Shown here piece by piece: positions 34,801-46,427 of a stretch of DNA of 64,000 nucleotides. This stretch comes from Thermoplasmata archaeon (GTDB taxonomy: Archaea; Thermoplasmatota; Thermoplasmata; Sysuiplasmatales; Sysuiplasmataceae), in assembly GCA_021806165.1 (NCBI GenBank), contig JAJZXY010000003.1, positions 62,001 to 126,000 on the forward strand, in the 5' to 3' direction. Each line of letters begins with the position of its first letter. Positions within the stretch are counted from its first letter, which is position 1. The notes under the pieces are model-generated. The model was given only the letters and a program-made list of their open reading frames with translations, was not told the DNA's origin and did no database searches. A program made the translations under genes and the position numbers.

Positions 34801-37438
34801 TAATCCCTGAGGAGGGAATCACCAGCTCAGGAAGGTTTGGGTGCACATATACAACCGTCGAGTTTGAGTCCCCTGCGTAACTGGACTCTGGAATTACCCT
34901 CTTCTGGTTCGCAAAGACTGAAATTGTATTGTTACCGGAGGCGTTGAAAAGCCAGGCGAGTGAAACATGTATCGTGGACTGCGGTCCGACTGAAACATTC
35001 ATTGCATATGCGGAAACAAAGTTCCCGTTTGCCCCATCGGTTATGTTAAGCGGGAGTGAACTGACGCCTGTGAGACCGACATCGGAGACATTGAATGAAA
35101 GCGTACCTGTCTGGTTCACGTAAATGAATGACGGTGCGACGTATGGCTGACCGACTACTATCTCGGGGAGCGGCAGGTCCACGCCTATGGTGATGTTGTC
35201 ATCAAGGACCTGGGATGATGCGGTAACTGTGGGATAGGGTGAGAATGACAGAGAGTTGCCATAAGTGGTACCGTTGAAGTGGACGCCCGCCGTGTAGTTA
35301 CCAACAAACGCTGAGTCGGGGAAGGTGGCCGCGTTGATCACATCAGTCATCAGTGGGATAAGCGCCTGGCCAAGGGGGCTTGTTACATTATAATTGGCAG
35401 CACTCTTGCCCATAAACGACAGAACAGCTGCAGGCGGGGTTGTCTGATATGCGTTACCCGGACCGACAAAATATCCTGCCGGCGAGCCTGCAGAGGTGTT
35501 GTCCGGGGTAGAACCCGTGTAGGACATTGATATTGAACTTCCGTTTACCGGCAGACCCTGTTTGCTGTATATTGTGACGTTTGCAAACCTGTAAAGATCA
35601 ATCTGCGGCAGAAGCTGTATCTGGACATTTACATTGTTGAGATAGGTAACAGTGGCTCCGTTGTGAATGTAAATTACCAAGTTCCCTATGCTTGAAAGTG
35701 TCTTGAACCCCAGCGAATAAAGATTTACAGTGTAATGCCCACCAATTCCATTGGATATGTGGATGCCAGTGTTTATTGTGCCAGTTTGACCAATTTCCCC
35801 AACTAGTACAGTTGCTCCGGTTGAAGAATTGCTCGAAATTGATAGAACTGCTGAAGAAACATCTGTGTTAAGAGTCGAATCAGCTGTAACGTTGGTGCCA
35901 TAAGTTTGGAAAACGGCATTTGCAGGTATTGCATAAGAAACTGCGCCATTGGAATCAACGAGTGACAGGCTGTTGCCTCCGGGACCCGTGTTGAGCGGTC
36001 CGAATGTGAGAGGTTTGGCGACCATTGAGGAGGATAGGCCGTACAACGCGGAGGAGTACATTGTGCTTGTGTTGTTGCTCATATCAATGTGCACGTTGTA
36101 GAAGTATGCGTGGGCCGTGTCGGCAATGACAACAGAAGTGTGGTGTTCAGGAGAGGGGCTGTAGTTGGCACCAATGAAGCTGTCAATGGCTGTGAAGCTT
36201 GAGGAGCCGCCTACGGTCACGTTCTTGTATGCATTGCTTTCAAATGTAAATGCAATCCAGAGCTTATTGACCGAGACCACACCGGTTGATGCAGTCGCGT
36301 TGACCCAGGCAATCATCCTGCTCAGATCATTTACGGTCATTGATGTTGGGAGAGCGATTGAAACATTGGAATAGGATGCTGTCGATGGGAGTGCAACTGT
36401 CCCTGCCGGCCTGGATGTGTTTCCATATGCCCAGTTCAGGGAGGTCGCGCCGGCTGACTGCGTCCTGTAGGCTATGTTGAGAGTGGCTGAAGCAATCGGT
36501 TCGCTGACACCCTGAGTGCTGAAATCTGTGACGGACATGGACTGAGCTGCCTGGATTGAGTAGACGCTGGCGTCAAATGCATCCAGGCTCGCCACGGTCT
36601 GGCCGGATGTGGAGTCTGCCAGAGGGGCCGCTGTGTTCCTGGCTGTTGGAACTCCTTCGATGGTGTACTGGACCGTGTTCTTGAAACCGCTGTCAGACGC
36701 GAACGGGTAGCTCTCGGTAAAGATGGCTGAAGCGTTGTAGTCCCCGGTTGTATTGTTCTGGAATACGGAGATCTGGGAGTTTTCCATCAGTATGCTTGCG
36801 CCAAAGAAGGAAGTGACAGGCGGGTTTGCAAAGACGCCGGCCGGGAAGACAGTGCTGTTGATGTAGTTGGAACTGAAGGAAGATGGTGAAAAGCCGCTGA
36901 TGGAGGAGTTCTCCATCGTCAGGCTGCCGCCCGACACCACGAACTGGCCAGGAAAGACAAGCGAGGAGTGCTCAAGCATGGATAGTGAGCCGCCGTCCTG
37001 GACAATCATGCCCAGCACAGGTATGTCATTTATGAGCTGGAGATTGGTGGTAATCGTTGAGTTGTGCATTATGAGCTGGCCGCCGTCCTGGACATTGATG
37101 TGGTATATTGTGGCCGACTCATACCCCGGGAGCGTGTTGGACGAGGCAAACTGGTCAAAGACCATCTTCTCATTGGTGAGCGTTACCACGCCGCCGGATG
37201 CAACCGTAAGATTGCCCTGCATGTACTGTGTGCCTCCGCTCAGGCTCCATGAAGTCATGTTGTAGCCTGTGCCAACGTAGACATCATTGCTGATCGTCTG
37301 TGCGGCGCGCTCCGCAACAGGCGGGCTGCCTGTCGGCGCTGCGCCTGGGTTGAGGGCGCCAGAAAAAACTGTGACAACGAACAGAACCGCTATGAGCAGT
37401 CCGGCAAACCGACCCCGATTTCCATAGAATTTCTTCAT
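31850..37438 (-). CDS. giant surface protein with single membrane anchor and cytosolic zinc ribbons
   Basis: 1862 residues. Signal peptide FAGLLIAVLFVVTVFSGAL, then beta-helix-like segments where 'GG-x-L-x-hydrophobic-x-NS' rungs repeat (GGQLIMHNSTI, GGSLTMENSSI, SGSLEIINGGL, SGELLIKNSVI). Residues ~850-1500 hold several CARDB-type Ig domains. One membrane helix (TYWLLIIIVAIGAFVGFSVYLY) lies near residue 1620. The ~225-residue tail has three zinc ribbons (CGNCGAFIPETSRKCPYC, CSNCSSWIPASSKECPIC, CPVCGEPNPQSAKECVKC) around a small helical domain (SEKAFLTWWKKQ) and a Pro/Arg-rich end. Cytosolic zinc ribbons behind such an ectodomain suggest contact with intracellular partners. TATA at ~37490-37502. 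Confidence 0.8.
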   Translation of the reverse strand: MKKFYGNRGRFAGLLIAVLFVVTVFSGALNPGAAPTGSPPVAERAAQTISNDVYVGTGYNMTSWSLSGGTQYMQGNLTVASGGVVTLTNEKMVFDQFASSNTLPGYESATIYHINVQDGGQLIMHNSTITTNLQLINDIPVLGMIVQDGGSLSMLEHSSLVFPGQFVVSGGSLTMENSSISGFSPSSFSSNYINSTVFPAGVFANPPVTSFFGASILMENSQISVFQNNTTGDYNASAIFTESYPFASDSGFKNTVQYTIEGVPTARNTAAPLADSTSGQTVASLDAFDASVYSIQAAQSMSVTDFSTQGVSEPIASATLNIAYRTQSAGATSLNWAYGNTSRPAGTVALPSTASYSNVSIALPTSMTVNDLSRMIAWVNATASTGVVSVNKLWIAFTFESNAYKNVTVGGSSSFTAIDSFIGANYSPSPEHHTSVVIADTAHAYFYNVHIDMSNNTSTMYSSALYGLSSSMVAKPLTFGPLNTGPGGNSLSLVDSNGAVSYAIPANAVFQTYGTNVTADSTLNTDVSSAVLSISSNSSTGATVLVGEIGQTGTINTGIHISNGIGGHYTVNLYSLGFKTLSSIGNLVIYIHNGATVTYLNNVNVQIQLLPQIDLYRFANVTIYSKQGLPVNGSSISMSYTGSTPDNTSAGSPAGYFVGPGNAYQTTPPAAVLSFMGKSAANYNVTSPLGQALIPLMTDVINAATFPDSAFVGNYTAGVHFNGTTYGNSLSFSPYPTVTASSQVLDDNITIGVDLPLPEIVVGQPYVAPSFIYVNQTGTLSFNVSDVGLTGVSSLPLNITDGANGNFVSAYAMNVSVGPQSTIHVSLAWLFNASGNNTISVFANQKRVIPESSYAGDSNSTVVYVHPNLPELVIPSSGITFNPSPAYSGKTVDITAAVQNFLGRAGAFNTTVAFYYGNPQVGGTLIGQSVMNISAGGSNTTTIAWTPNTIGQVPIYVYIDPLQLIQQYSTAGNLNSSVLIVQLSAGAQDLVVNDSNSNHSSPFMIPSNLNISSNVVVTQSGSLEIINGGLNFIESYGSEYSFLVNQSGELLIKNSVITSNQILNLYVYGNSRLVIENSVIGSNVNIILGGSSAAWVNLSTVSGNVSSAAFSKSIFNSFNTTYSEPLTVGYDEVASLYNISAPYVSQQSNAVVHIYRWLYITVFGPSGTTISDANVTLYTFSNLTQPNGSIYAKRPTNSTGVALFPALSDLLRSGNDIYTGNYVVNTSYNDAGTWYSTPVTVSLAHYTSPLIQVNSYATASLDIKLSDLVLTPTDIVFQSNPVVEASHVTVDVLVSNLGYGAVTSNFTVTFYFPGSNPVNVTTSLVGPLAINGTIPVSAVWSVPMSYGNMTVGAAVNLNRNVTEISYGNNFAQTVVDVYSLPDLSIAMMNATGSFQEFSNVTFNVQVDNSGQTGALNVPVVIMEGNSSQNLTKPVANGTIPSIGPGSIQLISIVWTVPQLPSGYNREQLFFGAVVNPNGTILESNYSQSAAAQAISINITRAQVNANVVLSSSSVKAGSYVSVTISVTLKSTGKPMPDYPLTVTLYDLRNVPQGSVYVQTTTGQNGVATARISIPQGESQGSYHFEVFNNGQFVSSSQSFNVVSSGISTGLPLTYWLLIIIVAIGAFVGFSVYLYRYGLARVVECGNCGAFIPETSRKCPYCSVEFEPGTAKCSNCSSWIPASSKECPICGVKFADEGESDQEDDATAQLRKQYVEYADKFKAQAKIDLGNKYSEKAFLTWWKKQSTYITFEDWLSKQQDVKKAKIITCPVCGEPNPQSAKECVKCGSQLSQGESGDKDQPPRPPAAPPPAPEGKPAPQEPRRIVVPRRIVRKVEEKPRQQESQPQADAAASQEEKGDDSASQ

Positions 37439-37620
37439 AATCCTACCTTTCTCAAGCTCTGTGGATAAGCGAAAATTTTGAGTTATCCTACGATATAAAA
37501 AAGCTTTTCCCTGATTATCAGAGTAGTTTGCGATGGCAAAATTCAGGGTTTCTGATGGTCGAAAAATGGCAATGGAAAAGGGGTTGAATGAAGTGGTTTG
37601 GAATGCATCCGGCTGCCGGT

Positions 37621-38529
37621 TCAGGCGATCTTCTTCTTGACTACCTTCCTCATCATGTCCTGGCTGCCATTGCTGCCGCCTTCGGCTTCATGTGTTACCT
37701 TCTGGCCGCAGGAATAGCATATCACCGCATCCTTGCTTATTATGGCGTTGCAGTTGTTGCAGAACATCTCGTCGTCCGCGAGCTCACCCTGCTGTGGAAT
37801 GTCGCCGACCTTGGCGCCGCAGGAATAGCATATCACCGCATCCTTGCTTATTATGGCGTTGCAGTTGTTGCAGAACATCTCGTCGTCAGCAGGCTGCCTC
37901 TGCACCTGCTCCGCAGGCTCAGGATGATTCTGCTCCACGCGGTTCTGGACCGGCTGCGGAGGTTCGCCCTGTATGCTCGCATCTGCGACCTTCATCAAGT
38001 TCAGCTGCTTCCTGAGCGTCTCCTCGAGTGAAACAACAGCCTGCCGCCTGGAAACAACCTGGTCTATTACCTGCCTCAGTTCCTCTTCCTGCCTGAGCAG
38101 TTCGCCCTCCTTGGATGACAGGTTCTGCTGCTGCTCCTTCAGTTCGCCCTCAAGCTTGTTCAGCTCCTCTGCCTTGGCTTCGAGGTTCTGCTCCCTGAAA
38201 TTGAGCAGTTTGTCCTTGTTGTTAAGCTCTATCTCCTTAGCCTGGGACTGGGCAATCTTGTTGTTCAGCGCTGTCTCGGCAGCATGGATATCGGACTCCT
38301 TGTCGCCTATCTTCCTCTCGCGATCGTTGAGGACGGACTGCAGCTCGTTGAGACTGGTCTCCTTGGTATTGAGACCCCTCTCCTTTTCATCGAGCATTGC
38401 CTGCCTGGAAGCGAGCTCGCGCTCCTTCTTGTCCAGGTCTGCGTTCCGCGCATCCATCTCCTCATGTTTCTGCTTGAGTTTCGAAGCGGTCTCCTCAATA
38501 ACCTGCCAAATAGGCGTGTCAGAAGTCAT
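37621..38529 (-). CDS. coiled-coil protein with two tandem zinc ribbons
   Basis: 302 residues. Residues ~10-185 are one uninterrupted, strongly charged coiled coil (E/K/Q/L heptads with repeated LN-x-K/R-E units). A linker then leads to two almost identical zinc ribbons, each with FCNNCNAIISKDAVICYSCG. No signal or membrane segment. The ribbons resemble those in the tail of the neighbouring giant surface protein, and the following gene is a KaiC-like ATPase, so the three may work together. TATA-like AATATAGTC precedes ATG 38529. Confidence 0.75.
   Translation of the reverse strand: MTSDTPIWQVIEETASKLKQKHEEMDARNADLDKKERELASRQAMLDEKERGLNTKETSLNELQSVLNDRERKIGDKESDIHAAETALNNKIAQSQAKEIELNNKDKLLNFREQNLEAKAEELNKLEGELKEQQQNLSSKEGELLRQEEELRQVIDQVVSRRQAVVSLEETLRKQLNLMKVADASIQGEPPQPVQNRVEQNHPEPAEQVQRQPADDEMFCNNCNAIISKDAVICYSCGAKVGDIPQQGELADDEMFCNNCNAIISKDAVICYSCGQKVTHEAEGGSNGSQDMMRKVVKKKIA
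37705..37887. repeat. two identical 72-bp copies, period 111 bp
   Basis: 37705-37776 and 37816-37887 are identical base for base and encode the two zinc ribbons of the coiled-coil protein; the period is exactly 37 codons. Identity at silent positions indicates recent duplication or gene conversion. Confidence 0.85.
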
Positions 38530-38753
38530 TCAATCTCCTCCAAGAAACGCCTTGCAGCATGCGGCTTGCATGACAGCTGCATCCCTCTGCACACCGTTTC
38601 TTTCATTTCCTGTGAATAGTTGATATGACTATATTAAGCATTTTTGCTCTGCTTATCGTTTACTAAACAATCGTTAGGGAGAGCAATAATGCAGCTGGAT
38701 TTAATATTATAAGAAGAATAATAAAAAATTGGATAAAAATGCTGAAGGAGGGC

Positions 38754-39455
38754 TCAGTTGGAAAGGAGGGGGCCGAGCACCTGAATTCCGCTCTTGCTTA
38801 CCTCGACCGCATGGCGCTCCATGCTGTGCTCGCATGCCCTCATCTTCTCGACCTGGACAAATCTTGTGATCTTCCCCTTCGTGCTGTCCATTCCAAGGTA
38901 GACCACCCCGTCGCTGAGGAATGCCTCTGAACCTGAATAGAAGCGCCCGTCCGAGACGCTGCCTTCCATTATCAGCATGGTGAACAGTCCCAGATCTCTC
39001 ATGTTCTTGAAGAAGTGGTACATGCTCTTCCTGACAGATGCATCGTCGTCCATCAGTGAATAGAGTGCTCCCAGCGAGTCTATGGCGAGCATCGTGAAGG
39101 CCTTTCCGTGCTTCTGCTTGAAGCCGCGGACCATCTTCTCAATGAGAGCTATGTAGTCCGGGAAATCGTCATCCCCGATGTCCTCCAGCTCCCTGATGTC
39201 CGTAAAGTCCGAGACTACAACATTTTCAGTTGCAGGAATGCCGATGCTCTTCATGTTCCTGGAATGGCTTTCGGATGTCTCCTCCAGCGTCAGGTACATA
39301 CCAACCTGGTCCGAGTTGGCAAGATGCCTGGACATGACCGAAAAGCAGAAGGATGTCTTCATTGAACCAGGCGGGCCGATGACAAGCACAATCTTTGGAA
39401 TGTCAATGTCTGTTCTTAGAACTCTGTCAAGCCCCGATACGGTGTCTCTGAGCAA
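38754..39455 (-). CDS. KaiC-like (RecA superfamily) ATPase
   Basis: 233 residues from TTG 39455; no ATG is in frame. Single KaiC-like domain: TVSGLDRVL (the TG-x-x-GLD region), P-loop GPPGSMKTSF (27-36, Met in place of the usual second Gly), and Walker B TMLAIDSLGALYSL. Relatives include archaeal KaiC homologues, GvpD and ArlH, mostly regulators of motility or surface structures. A TATA box CTTTATATTG at ~39492-39500 gives a ~15-25-base leader. Tail-to-head with the coiled-coil zinc-ribbon gene. Confidence 0.75.
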   Translation of the reverse strand: MLRDTVSGLDRVLRTDIDIPKIVLVIGPPGSMKTSFCFSVMSRHLANSDQVGMYLTLEETSESHSRNMKSIGIPATENVVVSDFTDIRELEDIGDDDFPDYIALIEKMVRGFKQKHGKAFTMLAIDSLGALYSLMDDDASVRKSMYHFFKNMRDLGLFTMLIMEGSVSDGRFYSGSEAFLSDGVVYLGMDSTKGKITRFVQVEKMRACEHSMERHAVEVSKSGIQVLGPLLSN

Positions 39456-39574
39456 AACGCATACACCTGACTTAACGATTTAACCCTTTTCAATATAAAG
39501 ATTCCCTGATGATTTGCATTACCACTAACTAACGGACTTCGCAATGCAGCACCTGCACTGCAGCAGCTGGATGC

Positions 39575-42214
39575 CTATTCCTCGTCTTCAGGCTCCTCTC
39601 TCGGAAATATCATCTTGTCATCCCTCGGTTCTGGAGAGTTCTCCTCCCTGGGTCTGGCTGCTGTCTGGGAACGGACCTGTTCCTCCCTTTCTCCCTCCCT
39701 GATTATGCTCTCCTCCAGCTCCGAGCCGACAAGCCTTGCAGTAGCCGTCACCTTGTCACCCTCGGCCAGGCGCATTATTGCCACGCCCTGGGTGTTCCTG
39801 CCCATGACCCTTATGTCCTCAATGGGTATCCTGATCATCATGCCGCCCTGCGAGGTGACAAGGACCTCGTCCCCGGGCAGGAATTCCCTGACGGAGACCA
39901 CCTTGCCGTTCCTTTCGGTGGTTTTGATGGTTATGACACCCTTGCCCCCCCTGCGTGTCTTGCGGTACTCGCCAACCCAGGAGGGTTTTCCGAACCCGTT
40001 TTCGGTTATTGTAAGCAGCACATTGCCCTCGGAGGAAGATGCTTCCATGCTCACAACCTCATCGCCCCTCCTGAGGCTGATGCCACGGACGCCCGTGGCC
40101 TGCCTTCCCATTGGCCTCACGTTGGACTCGTCAAACCTTATGACAAATCCATCCCTTGTTGCGAGCATCATGTCAGCACTCCCGTCTGTAACCACCGTGC
40201 CTATAACCTCATCACCCGGTTCAAGGCCTATGGCTATGATCCCGTTGGTCCTTACATGCGAGTAGGCGATGAGGGATGTCTTCTTCACCTTCCCGTTCTT
40301 GGTTGCAAAGAAGAGGTACTTCTCCAGCTGGAACTCCTTCAGGGGTATGTTGTCTATGATCCTCTCCCCTTCATCCAGCCTTGGCAGTAGGTTGACAATC
40401 GGGCGACCGGCACTGTGCCTCGAGCCGGCGGGAATCTGGTAGGCCTTCAGCCAGTACACCCTGCCCCGGTTGGTGAAGAACAGTATGTAGCTGTGGGTCG
40501 AGGTGACGAACATGTCGACAAGGTAGTCCTCCTCATGAGTGTCGACGCCTGTCAGTCCCCTGCCTCCCCTGTGCTGCTTCTCATATGTGACAAGGGGAAC
40601 GCGCTTGACATATCCCCTGTTTGTCACTGTGACTATGACCTCCTCCTCGGGTATAAGGTCCTCTATGGACATCTCGAGGCCTTCGGAGTTTATCTCGGTA
40701 AGCCGTGCATCCCCATACTTGCCCCTGATTTCACCAAGCTCCCTCTTTATGATGTCGAGAATCCTGCCTTCATCCGCCAGTGTCTTCTCCAGCTCCCCTA
40801 TGGTTGAGAGCAGCTCCCTGTACTCGGCATGGATGGCATCCATTTCAAGTCCGGTCAGTTTCTGGAGGCGCATATCGAGTATTGCCTTTGCCTGCTCCTC
40901 GGTAAGTGTAAACGGGGCACCGGCAGATGCCTCGCCAAGGACAGCGGGTACCCTGGACCAGTCGCTGACGGAGGTCAGCTTTTCCCTTGCCTCCTCCGGG
41001 GATGATGAGGAGCGGATGAGTTCAATCATCCTGTCAATGTTGTCGACCGCGACCATCAGTCCGGCGACGATATGCATGCGCTTCCTTGCCTGCCGGAGGT
41101 CAAATTCTGCCCTCTTCCTCACAATCTGCCTCCTGAAGTCTATGAAGCTGCGCATCAGCTCCTTCAGTGACAGAACCTTTGGCTGGTTGTCAACGAGGGC
41201 TATGTTGATTATCCCGAATGTTACCTCCATCTGCGAATGCGAGTACAGCTGGTTGAGGACGACATCATCCATTGCATCGCGCTTCAGTTCGATCACGATG
41301 CGCATCCCGTCGCGGTCTGACTCATCCCTCAGGTCAGATATGCCCTCCACCTTCTTCTCCTTGACAAGCCTGGCAATGTCCTCGAGCAGCGAAGACTTGT
41401 TCACCTGGTAGGGGATTTCGCTGACAATTATGCGCCTCCGGTTTCCCTCCTCTTCAGTCTGGGCCCTGGCTCGGACCGTGATCTTGCCCCGCCCTGTCGT
41501 GTATGCATCCACCAGTCCGCGAAGGCCGTACACGATGCCGCCGGTGGGGAAATCCGGGCCCTTGATCCGCTCCATGAGCTGGGCAAGGTCTGCATCCGGA
41601 TTGTCGATGAGGTGAATCAGCCCGTCCACCACCTCATTGAGGTTGTGCGGCGGCATGTTGGTAGCCATTCCGACCGCAATTCCGTTTGAACCGTTGACAA
41701 GGAGATTCGGGAATTTGGACGGCAGGACCTCAGGCTCCTTGAGGGTCGCATCGAAATTGTCATTCATCATGACGGTTTCCCTGTCGAGGTCCTGCAGCAT
41801 CTCCTCCGCTATCCTGGATAGCCTGCACTCGGTGTACCTCATGGCTGCAGCCGCATCACCGTCAATGCTGCCGAAATTGCCCTGGCCGTCTATCAGGGGG
41901 TAGCGCATGGAGAATGGCTGCGCCATCCTGACGAGTGTGTCGTAGACAGCCTGGTCCCCGTGCGGATGATACTTTCCCAGGACGTCGCCGACAATCCTGG
42001 CACACTTCTTGTACGCCCTGTTGGAGTTGGCCCCCAGCTCATTCATGCCGAAGAGAATTCGCCTGTGGGCAGGCTTGAGGCCGTCGCGCACATCAGGCAG
42101 CGCCCTGCCGACAATGACGCTCATGGCGTAGTCGATGTACGACTTGCGCATCTCAATCTCGATCGGCCTGTTGACAATCTTCTGTCCCGGTTCAGGAGTA
42201 TCATCTGCCGCCAT
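39575..42214 (-). CDS. gyrA: DNA gyrase subunit A
   Basis: 879 residues. Breakage-reunion domain with catalytic Tyr127 in [24 protein letters not shown]-terminal beta-pinwheel with a GyrA-box-like QHRGGRG, which marks gyrase rather than topoisomerase IV. With GyrB it introduces negative supercoils; euryarchaea obtained it from bacteria. At the position equivalent to E. coli Ser83 (quinolone target) this protein has Gln88. Acidic C-terminal tail. Start ATG 42214 is ten bases after gyrB's stop. Confidence 0.96.
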   Translation of the reverse strand: MAADDTPEPGQKIVNRPIEIEMRKSYIDYAMSVIVGRALPDVRDGLKPAHRRILFGMNELGANSNRAYKKCARIVGDVLGKYHPHGDQAVYDTLVRMAQPFSMRYPLIDGQGNFGSIDGDAAAAMRYTECRLSRIAEEMLQDLDRETVMMNDNFDATLKEPEVLPSKFPNLLVNGSNGIAVGMATNMPPHNLNEVVDGLIHLIDNPDADLAQLMERIKGPDFPTGGIVYGLRGLVDAYTTGRGKITVRARAQTEEEGNRRRIIVSEIPYQVNKSSLLEDIARLVKEKKVEGISDLRDESDRDGMRIVIELKRDAMDDVVLNQLYSHSQMEVTFGIINIALVDNQPKVLSLKELMRSFIDFRRQIVRKRAEFDLRQARKRMHIVAGLMVAVDNIDRMIELIRSSSSPEEAREKLTSVSDWSRVPAVLGEASAGAPFTLTEEQAKAILDMRLQKLTGLEMDAIHAEYRELLSTIGELEKTLADEGRILDIIKRELGEIRGKYGDARLTEINSEGLEMSIEDLIPEEEVIVTVTNRGYVKRVPLVTYEKQHRGGRGLTGVDTHEEDYLVDMFVTSTHSYILFFTNRGRVYWLKAYQIPAGSRHSAGRPIVNLLPRLDEGERIIDNIPLKEFQLEKYLFFATKNGKVKKTSLIAYSHVRTNGIIAIGLEPGDEVIGTVVTDGSADMMLATRDGFVIRFDESNVRPMGRQATGVRGISLRRGDEVVSMEASSSEGNVLLTITENGFGKPSWVGEYRKTRRGGKGVITIKTTERNGKVVSVREFLPGDEVLVTSQGGMMIRIPIEDIRVMGRNTQGVAIMRLAEGDKVTATARLVGSELEESIIREGEREEQVRSQTAARPREENSPEPRDDKMIFPREEPEDEE

Positions 42215-42224
42215 TTACAAGCAC

Positions 42225-44219
<1,995 letters not shown>

Positions 44220-44289
44220 TTAGACAGAATATTCGAGGATATAAATAATCTTGTAGAGGCGGCCAAAAACAGGGGGTCCTGAGGTCCTC

Positions 44290-44376
44290 ATGGAGGCTCA
44301 ATATGCTGCGAAGACGAAGCACTCCAGCCTACAGGCTGTAAGATTTATCCCGGGGGGTGCAATTGAAGTGGAGTAA
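44290..44376 (+). CDS. possible 28-residue small protein
   Basis: ATG 44290 opens a short frame (MEAQYAAKTKHSS then LQAVRFIPGGAIEVE) in the ~290-base gap between gyrB and a GNAT gene. A rightward reading of the bidirectional TATA near 44237-44247 would place transcription ~20-25 bases upstream. Composition looks protein-like but there is no homology evidence. The rest of the gap holds a second AT-rich TATA-like stretch (44391-44405) and nothing else I can name. Confidence 0.25.
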   Translation: MEAQYAAKTKHSSLQAVRFIPGGAIEVE

Positions 44377-44446
44377 GAAGTTGAATTCGTTAGTATTTAT
44401 ATTAAAGAATGTTTCACACGTCACACCGTGCTGCATGGTTCGCCCG

Positions 44447-45364
44447 TCACTCGCTCTTTAGATAGAAGACACCTGTCCTCGATACTGAGAAACCCATGGA
44501 CCTGTAGAGCGAGAGAGCGCCCATGTTCCCCTCGGAGACCCAGAGGACCATCTTCTCCTTTTTCATCCTTCTTGACATTTTCATGGCGTTTGTGAGAAGG
44601 TACTTCCCTATCCCCCTCCTCCTCAGGTCCGAGGCGACTGCAATATCGGCAAGAAAGGACGAATCGCCCATGTCTGTCACGGCTATCATTCCTCCGGGCC
44701 TGCCTTCCCTCAGGATGCAGAGGGATGCATCGGCCAGGATCGGGCCATAGTCACCGGACAGCAGGGATTTCATGAGCTTCCTGTTGTCCTCCTCGGAATC
44801 GAACAGGAGAGACGAGTCCTCTGTTCCCTGGTAGGCCTCCCAGTCAAGGCGTGACAGAGTGAGGTCGTCGAAGCGTGTTATGGGAGCGGTTGGATACTGT
44901 GTCGACGCTTCCAGCTGGTCGACGGAGGCGTCCAGAGGAACGACCATCTCGAATCTCCGTCTGGTCCTGAAACCCAGTCCCTCGGAAACGGAGGACATGA
45001 GCTCCTGGCTGACGTTTGGGTGGAAGCCGCTGATCCTCAGCTTCGTACCCTGCGGGGATCGGTTGGCGTACTCCCTGATCAGGAGGAGAAGCCCCTCCCT
45101 GTCGACTTCGTCCGAACGCCAGCAGATGAAAGAATAGCCGCGCCTGTCCCTGAAGCTGTAGCTGAGAATTCCTTCCAGCTCCTCCCCATGGGCTATTCCC
45201 AGGCAGAATTCCTTGCCTTCCGATATGCCCCTGATCCTTTCCTCAACCCATGCGGGAGGCACTTCCTCCCCAAACGACCTGACAGCCGAGCTGTATGCTT
45301 CCAGGAATATCCTGAGGTCGAACCTGTCGGGAGTCGCATCGACAATCTGCATCATTCTGCGCAT
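44447..45364 (-). CDS. two-domain GNAT family acetyltransferase
   Basis: 305 residues. The C-terminal domain is an active-looking GNAT: DIAVASDLRRRGIGKYLLTNAMKMSRRMKKEKMVLWVSEGNMGALSLYRSMGFSVSRTG, with the R-R-G-I-G-K acetyl-CoA loop. The N-terminal half appears to be a degenerate GNAT repeat, as in mycothiol synthase-like proteins. Substrate unknown. ATG 45364; the nearby downstream Met codons are alternatives. Confidence 0.8.
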   Translation of the reverse strand: MRRMMQIVDATPDRFDLRIFLEAYSSAVRSFGEEVPPAWVEERIRGISEGKEFCLGIAHGEELEGILSYSFRDRRGYSFICWRSDEVDREGLLLLIREYANRSPQGTKLRISGFHPNVSQELMSSVSEGLGFRTRRRFEMVVPLDASVDQLEASTQYPTAPITRFDDLTLSRLDWEAYQGTEDSSLLFDSEEDNRKLMKSLLSGDYGPILADASLCILREGRPGGMIAVTDMGDSSFLADIAVASDLRRRGIGKYLLTNAMKMSRRMKKEKMVLWVSEGNMGALSLYRSMGFSVSRTGVFYLKSE

Positions 45365-45419
45365 AATAATCCATTAACATAGAAAACCATTGGGGTACGC
45401 ACAAGAGGTTGAGGAGAGA

Positions 45420-46427
45420 ATGAAAGTAATGGCCCACAGAAGGCGGACGGAGGGTGACTGGCTTGTCGAGGAGGAGAGGGATATTCCGGGGCCGGGTCGG
45501 GGAGAGGTTCTGGTGAGGATTGAGGCATGCGGTGTTTGCAGGACAGACCTGCACATAGTTGAAGGCGATCTGCCGGATATGGTCCCAGGCATAGTCCCGG
45601 GGCATGAAGTTGTCGGTGCAGTGGAGCAGGTGGGAAAGGGTGTTTCGCATTTCGCCAGAGGGGACAGGGCGGGAATAATGTGGCTTCACGGCACCTGTGG
45701 AAGATGCCAGTACTGCCTGAGCGGACGGGAAAACCTTTGCAGGAGCAAGGAGTTCACAGGATACACGGTTGATGGAGGTTATGCACAATTCGCACTTGCC
45801 AGGGAGGGATTCCTGCTGCCCATTTCACACAGCATGGGCGCCGTGGAAGCTGCCCCGCTTCTGTGTTCGGGCATAATCGGCTACAGGGCTCTGAAAATGG
45901 CCATGCCTCCGCCGGGAGGCAGGCTTGGCATATTCGGATTCGGAGGCTCGGCCCATCTCACCCTGCAGGCTGCATCTGGCATAGGCCTTGACGTCGGTGT
46001 GGTCTCAAGGGGGGATGCGCATCTGGATCTTGCGAAAAGGCTGGGGGCTTCAGAGGTGTGGAAATCGGGCCCAAAAGCCTGGAAGGAACTGGCCGGGAGG
46101 TTTGATACGGCCATTGTTTTCGCGCCTGCCGGGGAGGTGGTAAGCCTTGCGCTTGAATCTGTCAAACCGGGCGGCAGGGTGGCTGTTCCTGCTGTCCACC
46201 TTGACAGGGTGCCGGAGATGAGCTACAGGGAGCACCTGTTCAGGGAGAAAAGCCTCTTCAGCGTGGAGGCTAACACCCGAGCCGATGCCCATGAGTTCCT
46301 TGCCCTGGCATCAAGGCTTGGCATCAGGAGCGAGACTGAAAGCATACCGCTGGCCCAAGCTAATGAGGGACTGAGAAGGCTCAAGCACGGGAAGGTCAAC
46401 GGCGCAGAGGTGCTCACAGTCACTTGA
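45420..46427 (+). CDS. zinc-dependent alcohol dehydrogenase
   Basis: 335 residues, medium-chain dehydrogenase family (COG1064-like). Catalytic zinc ligand in EACGVCRTDLHIVEG, then PGHEVVGAVEQVG, structural zinc cysteines CGRCQYCLSGRENLC (C-x2-C-x2-C-x7-C), and a Rossmann loop GIFGFGGSAHL. Oxidises alcohols or reduces aldehydes with NAD(P). ATG 45420 is chosen because GAGGAGAG lies immediately upstream; the frame from TTG 45390 is longer by ten residues. Overlaps uspA convergently by 8 bases. Confidence 0.9.
   Translation: MKVMAHRRRTEGDWLVEEERDIPGPGRGEVLVRIEACGVCRTDLHIVEGDLPDMVPGIVPGHEVVGAVEQVGKGVSHFARGDRAGIMWLHGTCGRCQYCLSGRENLCRSKEFTGYTVDGGYAQFALAREGFLLPISHSMGAVEAAPLLCSGIIGYRALKMAMPPPGGRLGIFGFGGSAHLTLQAASGIGLDVGVVSRGDAHLDLAKRLGASEVWKSGPKAWKELAGRFDTAIVFAPAGEVVSLALESVKPGGRVAVPAVHLDRVPEMSYREHLFREKSLFSVEANTRADAHEFLALASRLGIRSETESIPLAQANEGLRRLKHGKVNGAEVLTVT

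Noticed and set aside
37705-37887. CRISPR-like repeat
   Set aside because: Only two copies, inside a coding frame with a codon-multiple period; it is a duplicated protein domain. No CRISPR array was seen anywhere in the window.
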